Part shown: positions 1 to 4,906 of the stretch, in pieces | Numbering within the stretch: position 1 is the stretch's first letter | Layout: each line of letters opens with the position of its first letter | NCBI GenBank assembly: GCA_007135995.1 | Contig: SLHU01000040.1 | Span: 1-5,898 of the forward strand | Direction: 5' to 3' | DNA length: 5,898 nt | DNA from: Clostridiales bacterium | GTDB taxonomy: Bacteria > Bacillota > Clostridia > Saccharofermentanales > UBA5734 | The notes under the pieces: generated by a model | Seen by the model: the letters and a program-made list of their open reading frames with translations, nothing else | Told to the model about the DNA's origin: nothing | Databases searched by the model: none | Translations under genes and position numbers: made by a program

Positions 1-256
1 AACCGGCCGGGGCAATCCGCTGGGCGGACCGGTACCAACACTGAAAATCGCGTCTAATCATGATCTGGCAGTTCGAAAAAGCAACTGGATTGATTTTGAC
101 GCCAGTTCCGCACTGGCGGGCGAATCAGCCTGGAACAGTCTGGACAGCCAGTTCATTCAGCAGGTGCTGGATGTTGCCGAGGGCAAATTGAACACAAAGA
201 ACGAAGTGAATGACTACCGTGAGATCGCGTTTTTTAAGCAGGGTGTTATACTATAG
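1..256 (+). CDS. uxaA: Altronate dehydratase UxaA, C-terminal end (5' part outside window)
   Basis: The frame starting at base 2 is open for 84 codons and stops with TAG at 254-256. The peptide begins TGRGNPLGGPVPTLKIASN and ends in YREIAFFKQGVIL. Both stretches match the recalled C-terminus of E. coli UxaA (TGRGTPFGGFVPTVKVATN ... FRELAIFKSGVTL), and WIDFDA is shared between them. UxaA dehydrates D-altronate to 2-keto-3-deoxy-D-gluconate in the cytoplasm, a step of galacturonate catabolism. Family members are about 490-500 residues long, so roughly the last sixth of the protein is present, from the conserved glycine-rich C-terminal domain. The gene lies upstream of uxaC on the same strand, as expected for a uxa locus. 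Nothing in the visible part looks broken. The related galactarate dehydratase GarD is the main alternative, but the uxaC neighbour and the tail sequence favour UxaA. Confidence 0.93.
   Translation, partial: TGRGNPLGGPVPTLKIASNHDLAVRKSNWIDFDASSALAGESAWNSLDSQFIQQVLDVAEGKLNTKNEVNDYREIAFFKQGVIL
244..252 (+). promoter_or_regulatory. Possible extended -10 promoter element for the uxaC leader
   Basis: TGTTATACT fits an extended -10 (TGn followed by TATACT, 5 of 6 matches to TATAAT). Transcription would start near 259, just after the uxaA stop codon and just before a direct repeat. No convincing -35 lies 17 bases upstream (ATCGCG). The bases also encode the conserved Gly-Val-Ile tail of UxaA, so chance is a real possibility. 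Confidence 0.28.
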
Positions 257-262
257 AAATAT

Positions 263-300
263 AAAGTCAGGAACATAAGAAACACAATGTCAGGAACATA
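263..300 (+). repeat. Direct repeat in the uxaA-uxaC gap, operator-like
   Basis: Two copies of AAwGTCAGGAACATA lie at 263-277 and 286-300. They agree at 14 of 15 bases, with the 12-base core GTCAGGAACATA identical. The copies are 23 bp apart start to start, close to two helical turns, so both would face the same side of the DNA. They sit immediately downstream of the candidate -10 at 244-252, a position where a bound protein could block transcription. A local duplication without function is the alternative. No regulator can be named from the sequence. Confidence 0.5.
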
Positions 301-346
301 TCCGGTGTGCACACGCTTCATATGCTTACAGAAGGGAGACGTATGA
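287..346 (+). CDS. Possible 19-residue leader ORF upstream of uxaC
   Basis: ATG at 287 opens a frame encoding MSGTYPVCTRFICLQKGDV and stops with TGA at 344-346. The start codon lies inside the second copy of the direct repeat. The only purine-rich stretch upstream is AGGAA at 269-273, which is rather far (13 bases). The stop overlaps the start of the next mini-ORF in an ATGA junction, an arrangement typical of translational coupling. I recognise no family, and two cysteines are the only notable residues. This is a tentative call resting on context. Confidence 0.15.
   Translation: MSGTYPVCTRFICLQKGDV
305..314. promoter_or_regulatory. 10-bp perfect palindrome GTGTGCACAC, possible operator
   Basis: GTGTGCACAC is self-complementary over 10 bases and lies in the untranslated stretch before uxaC. 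The symmetry does not extend outward (G304 faces G315). It could be a dimeric repressor half-site pair. A palindrome this short can also arise by chance. Confidence 0.25.
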
Positions 347-378
347 CTGAACTGAGGAAAAATACCAAAACAGCTTAG
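343..378 (+). CDS. Possible 11-residue leader peptide with strong ribosome binding site
   Basis: GAAGGGAG at 331-338 lies 4 bases before ATG 343, a better initiation signal than that of uxaC itself. The frame reads MTELRKNTKTA and ends in TAG at 376-378. It overlaps the stop of the preceding mini-ORF by ATGA (343-346). Its stop codon falls at the base of a small hairpin, AGCAG-CAAT-CTGCT (377-390), followed by TTATTAT. The layout resembles a leader peptide that ties translation to downstream expression. A remnant of a lost gene start is equally possible. No homologue is recognised. Confidence 0.27.
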   Translation: MTELRKNTKTA

Positions 379-400
379 CAGCAATCTGCTTTATTATGCG

Positions 401-443
401 AAAGGAGACAAGCGGCTTGCTCCCCCACAGCGAATACCGGGGA
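401..443 (+). promoter_or_regulatory. Competing hairpins around an orphan Shine-Dalgarno sequence
   Basis: AAAGGAG at 401-407 is a strong ribosome binding motif but has no good start codon behind it; the first candidate is TTG at 417, which opens an out-of-frame ORF. GGAG (404-407) and CAAG (409-412) pair with CTTG (416-419) and CTCC (420-423), with one bulged A and a three-base loop, which hides the motif. Alternatively TCCCC (421-425) pairs with GGGGA (439-443). The two foldings share bases 421-423 and exclude each other. The element lies 23-65 bases before the uxaC start, so it could set uxaC translation or stability. This comes from base pairing by eye, without energy calculation. Confidence 0.3.
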
Positions 444-465
444 TTGTGCCGCTTAAACAATTTTG

Positions 466-1863
466 ATGAAACCTTTTATGGACAAGGACTTTCTGTTAGA
501 GACCGCAACATCGCAAACACTCTTTCATCATTTCGCTTCCGAATGGCCGATCTGCGACTATCATTGCCATATCAGTCCGGATGTATTAGCGGAAAACAAG
601 AATTTCAGTGACCTGGCCGATGTCTGGCTGGGCGGTGATCACTATAAATGGCGTGCCATGCGTCTGGCAGGCATACCAGAACGCCTGATAACAGGCGATG
701 CTGATCCGGAAGAGAAATTTATGGCCTGGGCAGAGCTGCTTCCCTGGCTGGCCGGCAACCCGCTGCATCACTGGACCAATCTTGAACTGCAGCGTTATTT
801 CGGCATAGACGAGCCATTGACATCGGCCAATGCAAAAACAGTCTGGCAAAAAGCGAATGACGCACTTTCACGGCCTGATTTCAGACCCCTGCAGCTGCTT
901 GAAAAGCTTAATGTCAGATGGCTTTGCACCACTGATGATCCGCTCGATACGCTAGAACCGCACGCAGCGCTTGCGAAAGGCAGCCATCTGACCAAGGTGC
1001 TGCCGGCTTTCAGGCCCGACCGTTTTTTCAAGCTTGATCAGCTAGCCTTTACTGACTGGGTCAATCAGCTGGGCGAAATCACGCAGCAAAAAATAGAAAG
1101 CTTCGAAGGGCTTTCCCGTGCACTTGCCTTGCAGATTGATCGTTTCAATCAACAGGGCTGTCGTTTATCAGACCACGCATTTGATGTCCTGCCCGGCACA
1201 GCTGCTGACAAGGCGGCGGCAGAGAGAAGCTATGCCAAGCGGCTGAATGGTGAACATCTGTCTCATGCTGATATTGCCTGCTTCCGGGCAACCTTGTTAT
1301 CCGAACTGGCAGCTGTTTACAGCCGGCATGACTGGACCATGCAGCTTCATATCGGCGCGAAAAGAAATGCCAGCAGCAGAGGATTCAAAGCACTGGGCCC
1401 TGATACTGGTTTTGACGTGATTCAGGATTATCCCATTTCTGATGATCTGGTCACACTGCTAGATGACCTTGAGCGCAGCGGCAGACTGCCGCGCACCCTC
1501 CTTTTTTCACTGAACGCCAAAGACAACATGACCATGAGCACCATCGCGAGTGCCTTCGCGAAAGACGGAGCTGAAAGCTGGGTCAGCCTCGGTCCGGCCT
1601 GGTGGTTTCACGATCAGCTGGATGGTATGATCCTTCATCTGAAACAGCTGTGCCAGGTGGGTGTGCTGAAAACCTTTGTCGGCATGACCACAGACTCCAG
1701 AAGCTTGCTGTCTTATACCAGGCACGAATATTTTCGCCGCCTGTTTTGTAACGAGCTGGGAAACTGGATTGAAAATGGACAGCTTGCCTATGATGAAGTG
1801 CGCCTGCATGAACTCATCGGTCGTGTCTGCTACCAGAACGCGGAAGCACTGGTCAAAATCTAA
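466..1863 (+). CDS. uxaC: Uronate isomerase (glucuronate/galacturonate isomerase) UxaC
   Basis: This cytoplasmic enzyme interconverts D-glucuronate and D-fructuronate, and D-galacturonate and D-tagaturonate, the first step of hexuronate catabolism. The 465-residue product is close to the 470 or so usual for the family. It aligns end to end with recalled E. coli and Bacillus UxaC: KPFMDKDFLL at the N-terminus, DYHCH, GDHYKWRAMR, TTDDPLD, LGPDTGFD and TDSRSLLSYTRHEYFRR. Metal and active-site residues are visible as H33 and H35 (HxH), H295 (QLHIGAKRN), D410 and R412 (TTDSR), which correspond to E. coli H33, H35, H297, D412 and R414. The frame also opens with TTG at 463 directly before ATG 466. 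ATG 466 is chosen because it gives the family N-terminus and the same HxH numbering; ATG 478 is less likely. No Shine-Dalgarno sequence lies at normal distance, unlike the other genes here. It follows uxaA by 209 bases and ends 102 bases before a terminator. Confidence 0.97.
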   Translation: MKPFMDKDFLLETATSQTLFHHFASEWPICDYHCHISPDVLAENKNFSDLADVWLGGDHYKWRAMRLAGIPERLITGDADPEEKFMAWAELLPWLAGNPLHHWTNLELQRYFGIDEPLTSANAKTVWQKANDALSRPDFRPLQLLEKLNVRWLCTTDDPLDTLEPHAALAKGSHLTKVLPAFRPDRFFKLDQLAFTDWVNQLGEITQQKIESFEGLSRALALQIDRFNQQGCRLSDHAFDVLPGTAADKAAAERSYAKRLNGEHLSHADIACFRATLLSELAAVYSRHDWTMQLHIGAKRNASSRGFKALGPDTGFDVIQDYPISDDLVTLLDDLERSGRLPRTLLFSLNAKDNMTMSTIASAFAKDGAESWVSLGPAWWFHDQLDGMILHLKQLCQVGVLKTFVGMTTDSRSLLSYTRHEYFRRLFCNELGNWIENGQLAYDEVRLHELIGRVCYQNAEALVKI

Positions 1864-1905
1864 GCAGATTGCAGGTTCAGATCCTGGACAACCCGTAATG
1901 CACAT

Positions 1906-1959
1906 CTTGCAGATTTTCATGATCTGCATAACCTTCATAATCTTCATAATCTTCATGTA
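1906..1959. repeat. Degenerate 9-bp tandem repeat (CTTCATAAT) after uxaC
   Basis: Six consecutive 9-base units are visible: CTTGCAGAT, TTTCATGAT, CTGCATAAC, CTTCATAAT, CTTCATAAT and CTTCATGTA. Units four and five are identical and the outer ones diverge. Because the period is a multiple of three, the minus strand reads as a Met-Lys-Ile-like repeat and the plus strand as a Phe-Ile-Ile-like repeat. Neither appears to be a real protein. The array lies between the uxaC stop and the terminator. Within it, TGCAGAT (1908-1914) can pair with ATCTGCA (1922-1928) to form a 7-bp hairpin. Slippage-type expansion is the likely origin. Confidence 0.65.
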
Positions 1960-1965
1960 ATATCA

Positions 1966-2007
1966 AAACAGGTGTCTGCTGACATATGGATCAGCAGACA
2001 CCTGTTT
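1966..2007. terminator. Bidirectional rho-independent terminator between uxaC and the amidohydrolase gene
   Basis: AAACAGGTGTCTGCTGA (1966-1982) is perfectly complementary to TCAGCAGACACCTGTTT (1991-2007), giving a 17-bp stem with the 8-base loop CATATGGA. The stem is GC-rich in its core and ends in A/T tracts, so each strand has a T run after the hairpin (TTTAATT on plus, TTTTGATATT on minus). It lies 102 bases after the uxaC stop and 30 bases after the stop of the convergent amidohydrolase gene. It therefore fits a shared terminator that separates the two transcription units. Confidence 0.92.
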
Positions 2008-2037
2008 AATTGGTCGAGAAGGCGTGCAGAGGTGATG

Positions 2038-3333
2038 TCACACACGCAGAATTCGTTTTGGGTTATCGTAGAACAGATGCCGGCCAAGGACATATGCCTG
2101 ATCCTCATCCATCACACCGCTGCGCACTTTATCTGCCAGCACAATCGCTGTATTTTCTATTGCCAGTTTCAAATGACCATATACACCATCAATAAACAAG
2201 TAGTCACCGCCAAAGGCAGATATTTTATTGAAAGGCACCGCGTCAATAAATTCATCCAGCGCCCTTCTGGCAGCCGCTGGTGCGATTATATGGCTCCAGC
2301 ACATATCTATGGTTACATTAGCGAAATTTTTGGCCAGTGCAGCTGTCTCGCCAATAAATGGATATCCGATATGAAACAAATCGAAGGTCGCGTCCGTATA
2401 TTTCAAAAGCAAATTCGTCAGATGCAGCGGGAAGCTGTTAGCCAGGACATTTCCGTTCCCCTCCTGAAGGCCGGTATGTACTTGAACAACCCACCGGCCT
2501 CTATGAGCGCGTTTCAGGATTTCGTGCATCATATAGTTCTGAACATCTTTCGGATAAACGGCCGGCAGATCCGGTTTTTTGCCTGCTTTATTCAGAAAAT
2601 CCAGCATCGACTTTCTGGCTCTTGTGTACGAAACTTCGGGGAAGTGCAAAGATCTCATATAGGCGGCCGCAATTTTGATGATATGGACACCTTTTTTATA
2701 AACAGCCGCCAGATCATCGTCCAGCATCGCAATGAGCTGGTCCAGATCATTAAGTTTCTGACCATTGACCGCCAGTGACCGCTCGTTCATCTTATTCAGC
2801 GGCGGACACTGCCAGTAATAGCATACCGGCTGCCAGGCACGGCGTGCCCAGTGATCATCATTGAGCGGCGTGCCGTCTGTCAGCGCGTTGTGATCGCTGT
2901 CACACACGCAGCATTCAATATTACATAGTTCTTTCATAACACGGCGGTAGTGGCCGGGCTGTCGGGCCTTCTGAAACGCTTCATTAAGCGGTACAAGCGT
3001 ATGCCGCTGTATTCCGTCAATCTGGTAGATGCCCCGGACCGACAGATCCAAAGCACGCGCATAGCCTGTAAACCGGCAGGCCTGCCAGTAAGGCTCTACA
3101 ACGCGCCAGCGCCGATCGAGCGGGTGCTTTACATCGCGCACAAATGCCAGTTCGTCCAAACTGAGTCCTGCCGAAACAAGATCTGAGCTGATATAATGGG
3201 CGGTATATTCTCTGAGCACATCACTTTCCATGTCACGCCCGCTTTCACGCGGCATGAAATGTTCATGGGTATCAATAACCGGAATACGTGACAACTGCTC
3301 GTTTATTCTGCCAGATAAATCATCTTTTAACAT
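2038..3333 (-). CDS. Amidohydrolase-superfamily metal-dependent enzyme, substrate unknown
   Basis: The 431-residue product is a TIM-barrel metal-dependent hydrolase of the amidohydrolase superfamily, probably of the Amidohydro_2 type. Candidate metal ligands occur in the canonical order: H23 and H25 in IDTHEH after the first strand, K220 in HIIKIAAAY (possible carboxylated bridging lysine), H286 in VQVHTGLQ, H321 in FDLFHIGYPF and D377 in AFGGDY. This would support a binuclear site, whereas UxaC, a distant relative across the junction, keeps only part of it. There is no signal peptide, so the protein is cytoplasmic. The ATG at 3333 is preceded by GGAGGG at 3339-3344 with a 5-base spacer, which fixes the start. 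The gene lies 63 bases downstream of the MATE gene and may be co-transcribed with it, but a promoter candidate lies in the gap. The C-terminus (FYDNPKRILRV) is intact. Related proteins often sit among sugar-acid or carbohydrate genes, and a lactonase or decarboxylase-type reaction is possible. I cannot assign a substrate. Confidence 0.85.
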   Translation of the reverse strand: MLKDDLSGRINEQLSRIPVIDTHEHFMPRESGRDMESDVLREYTAHYISSDLVSAGLSLDELAFVRDVKHPLDRRWRVVEPYWQACRFTGYARALDLSVRGIYQIDGIQRHTLVPLNEAFQKARQPGHYRRVMKELCNIECCVCDSDHNALTDGTPLNDDHWARRAWQPVCYYWQCPPLNKMNERSLAVNGQKLNDLDQLIAMLDDDLAAVYKKGVHIIKIAAAYMRSLHFPEVSYTRARKSMLDFLNKAGKKPDLPAVYPKDVQNYMMHEILKRAHRGRWVVQVHTGLQEGNGNVLANSFPLHLTNLLLKYTDATFDLFHIGYPFIGETAALAKNFANVTIDMCWSHIIAPAAARRALDEFIDAVPFNKISAFGGDYLFIDGVYGHLKLAIENTAIVLADKVRSGVMDEDQAYVLGRHLFYDNPKRILRV

Positions 3334-3338
3334 CCTAA

Positions 3339-3344
3339 CCCTCC
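3339..3344 (-). promoter_or_regulatory. Ribosome binding site GGAGGG of the amidohydrolase gene
   Basis: Read on the minus strand, GGAGGG is followed by TTAGG and then the ATG at 3333-3331, a near-ideal spacing. It confirms the start codon. Confidence 0.85.
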
Positions 3345-3371
3345 GGTCGTAAGTAAAGCATTCTCCCAGAT

Positions 3372-3400
3372 ATTCTACCCGAAAGACGCGATGTGATCAA
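3372..3400 (-). promoter_or_regulatory. Candidate sigma-A-type promoter for the amidohydrolase gene
   Basis: On the minus strand, TTGATC (3400-3395; four of six matches to TTGACA) is separated by exactly 17 bases from TAGAAT (3377-3372; five of six matches to TATAAT). Transcription would start near 3365 and give a leader of about 30 bases before the ATG at 3333. The -35 overlaps the stop codon of the MATE gene. If active, it allows the enzyme to be made without the transporter. Confidence 0.42.
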
Positions 3401-3409
3401 TCAATCACA
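3392..3409. promoter_or_regulatory. Perfect inverted repeat TGTGAT-N6-ATCACA, operator-like
   Basis: TGTGAT (3392-3397) and ATCACA (3404-3409) are perfect inverted arms around CAATCA. The element overlaps the -35 hexamer of the promoter candidate at 3372-3400 as well as the last codons and stop of the MATE gene. A dimeric regulator bound here would cover the promoter. The half-sites resemble those of CRP/FNR proteins, but with 8 rather than 6 bases between TGTGA and TCACA. Arms this short can arise by chance. Confidence 0.38.
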
Positions 3410-4782
3410 GACTTCTGCAGCCATTTTCTGCCTTTGAGCCGCAAAGCGAAAAATACAGAGCGGATCAGCCAGTCCAAATACATCGCCAGCCAGATACCCA
3501 GAACACCCAGCGGTAAAACCAGCGCGAAAATATAGCCAAGAAATATTCTGATAACCCACATGCTGATAATCGAAATGACCATTGTATATGTCACGTCGCC
3601 GGCACCTCGCAAGCCGCCAGGCAATATAAATGAACCTGGCCAGAACAGCGGCTGAGCAATCAGCGAACTGACCAGCACCACGAAAGCCAGCGAGGCTGTA
3701 TCCGTGTCGCTTGTATAAAGCCCTATGATCAGTCTCAGCATCGGAAAAAGGATCAGACTGAGCAGCAGCATGGCAGCGCTGGCTGTAACAACCAGGAATT
3801 TCAGCTGTTTCTTCGCTTCCTGCGGCTGGCCCCGGCCAATCAGCTGTCCGACCAGCGCGGTCGCAGCGATCGACAGCGCGTTACCCGGAATCATGATCAT
3901 GCTGTTGACTGAACCTGTTATCGCGTTGGCAGCCATTGAAGCCGTACCCAGGCTGACGATGAAAGTCTGGACCACCAGCTTGCCGCCATTAAACATCAGC
4001 TGCTCCGCGCCTGCCGGTATGCCCAGCTGGAAAACACGCTTCAGCATATCTTTCCGGAGCCTGAAATGGTGCAGGCTTGTCAGCTGAATGTCTTTCGAAC
4101 CCCGGAAGATCGGAATCAAAATAAGCAGCATGCCTGCCATTCTGGCCATGGTGATACCCGTCGCCGCTCCGCTGACACCATACGCAGGGGTCTGAATGAC
4201 CCAGAATCCAAGATTGATATATAAACCGTAGATCAGTGAATAGCTGAAGATAACATTCAGTACATTCATGATGATCGAGACCAGCATGGGGGTTCGTGTA
4301 TCTCCCGCGCCCCGCAGGATGCCAAAGGTTACACTGGTCATCGCCAGCGGCAAATACGACCATAAGACAATTGAGAAGTAGTCATGTGCGTTTTGCATCA
4401 CAGCTGCTTCAGCCTGGTCAAAAAGGCTTTCCAGCATCAACCGCTGAGAAATGAAGATGAAGGCTGTTACTACACCGCTGATCATCAGGCAGGATGTCAG
4501 CGCCTGTCCTGCAGCCTGATTAGCGCTTTTGCGGTCTTCACGGCCCGTGTACTGCGCCACGACAACAGTGCCTCCAACAGCTAGCGCACCAAATACGGAA
4601 ATAAAAATATGGCTGATGGAGTCTACCATGCCGATAGCTGAAATCGCTTCAGGTCCCATGTTTGATGCCAGCATGGTGTTCACCACACCCATGATCACAA
4701 TGAAAAACTGCTCGACCAGCACAGGCAGGGCAAGCCGGCTGACCGACTGTCCCATTCTCTTATATTCATGAAGTTGATTCAC
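3397..4782 (-). CDS. MATE-family efflux transporter (multidrug/cation antiporter)
   Basis: The 461-residue integral membrane protein exports organic, often cationic, compounds using a sodium or proton gradient. It shows the MATE layout of two homologous halves of about six membrane helices each. The matching loop motifs LRGAGDTRTPM (156-166) and LRGAGDVTYTM (391-401) mark equivalent places, as do VVVAQYTGRED (73-83) and TALVGQLIGRG (308-318). Hydrophobic segments include about 17-39, 51-77, 94-112, 135-155, 166-188, 329-353, 362-388 and 400-425. Length is normal for the family. The frame can be extended to GTG 4815, but GTG 4782 is chosen because AGGAGGGG (4793-4786) precedes it by 3 bases and the family N-terminus starts shortly before the first helix. 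It lies between an upstream AraC regulator and a downstream amidohydrolase gene. The substrate is unknown; it could export a toxic substrate or product of the neighbouring enzyme. Confidence 0.92.
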   Translation of the reverse strand: MNQLHEYKRMGQSVSRLALPVLVEQFFIVIMGVVNTMLASNMGPEAISAIGMVDSISHIFISVFGALAVGGTVVVAQYTGREDRKSANQAAGQALTSCLMISGVVTAFIFISQRLMLESLFDQAEAAVMQNAHDYFSIVLWSYLPLAMTSVTFGILRGAGDTRTPMLVSIIMNVLNVIFSYSLIYGLYINLGFWVIQTPAYGVSGAATGITMARMAGMLLILIPIFRGSKDIQLTSLHHFRLRKDMLKRVFQLGIPAGAEQLMFNGGKLVVQTFIVSLGTASMAANAITGSVNSMIMIPGNALSIAATALVGQLIGRGQPQEAKKQLKFLVVTASAAMLLLSLILFPMLRLIIGLYTSDTDTASLAFVVLVSSLIAQPLFWPGSFILPGGLRGAGDVTYTMVISIISMWVIRIFLGYIFALVLPLGVLGIWLAMYLDWLIRSVFFALRLKGRKWLQKSVID

Positions 4783-4785
4783 GTT

Positions 4786-4793
4786 CCCCTCCT
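4786..4793 (-). promoter_or_regulatory. Ribosome binding site AGGAGGGG that sets the MATE start
   Basis: On the minus strand AGGAGGGG is followed by AAC and the GTG at 4782-4780. No comparable site precedes the outer GTG at 4815. The signal therefore shortens the gene by 11 codons relative to the longest open frame. Confidence 0.8.
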
Positions 4794-4847
4794 GAACAGG
4801 CTGATCGAGAGACACACAAACTCAGCAGGCATTCACTTCGAAACACC

Positions 4848-4853
4848 ATTATA
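4848..4853 (-). promoter_or_regulatory. Candidate -10 box (TATAAT) of the MATE promoter, no clear -35
   Basis: Minus-strand TATAAT is a perfect -10 hexamer in the AraC-MATE gap. At spacings of 16-18 bases the -35 region reads only TTTTTG, ATTTTT or TATTTT, all poor. Transcription would start near 4841, about 60 bases before the GTG. A good -10 with a poor -35 is typical of activator-dependent promoters, which suits the adjacent AraC-family gene. Confidence 0.5.
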
Positions 4854-4886
4854 ACCTATATGTATTAAACAAAAATATGACAGAAT

Positions 4887-4906
4887 CACGAAACATATCG
4901 TGTTTC
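4887..4906. promoter_or_regulatory. Overlapping inverted repeats upstream of the MATE promoter
   Basis: CACGA (4887-4891) pairs with TCGTG (4898-4902), and overlapping it GAAACA (4890-4895) pairs with TGTTTC (4901-4906) around TATCG. The element is centred about 55 bases upstream of the predicted MATE transcription start and touches the AraC stop codon. It could be the binding site of the AraC-family regulator. No T run follows directly on the minus strand, so a terminator for the AraC gene is less likely. Confidence 0.35.

Noticed and set aside
377..395. Intrinsic terminator after uxaA (AGCAG-CAAT-CTGCT followed by TTATTAT)
   Set aside because: The stem has only 5 base pairs and the T run is interrupted, so it is too weak to call as a terminator. 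It is noted as part of the leader.
396..611. 71-codon plus-strand frame overlapping the uxaC start
   Set aside because: Most of it is uxaC read in another frame. AAAGGAG lies downstream of its own ATG, and no family is recognisable.
1507..1956. 149-codon minus-strand open frame beginning with Met-Lys-Ile repeats
   Set aside because: It overlaps the conserved C-terminal third of uxaC in antisense, and its N-terminus is only the 9-bp tandem repeat read in frame. No ribosome site was seen.
1972..2778. 268-codon plus-strand open frame antisense to the amidohydrolase gene
   Set aside because: It begins inside the terminator stem, has no ribosome site or recognisable domain, and lies wholly over a well-supported gene on the other strand whose start, ligands and C-terminus are intact.
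3392..3409. Canonical CRP binding site
   Set aside because: TGTGA and TCACA are separated by 8 bases, not the usual 6, so the element is kept only as an inverted repeat of unknown binding partner.
3989..4363. 124-codon minus-strand frame inside the MATE gene
   Set aside because: It is a same-strand shadow in another frame of a fully supported membrane protein gene, without its own signals.
4783..4815. Upstream GTG start for the MATE gene giving 472 residues
   Set aside because: No ribosome site precedes GTG 4815, while AGGAGGGG sits directly before GTG 4782 and would otherwise lie inside the coding region.
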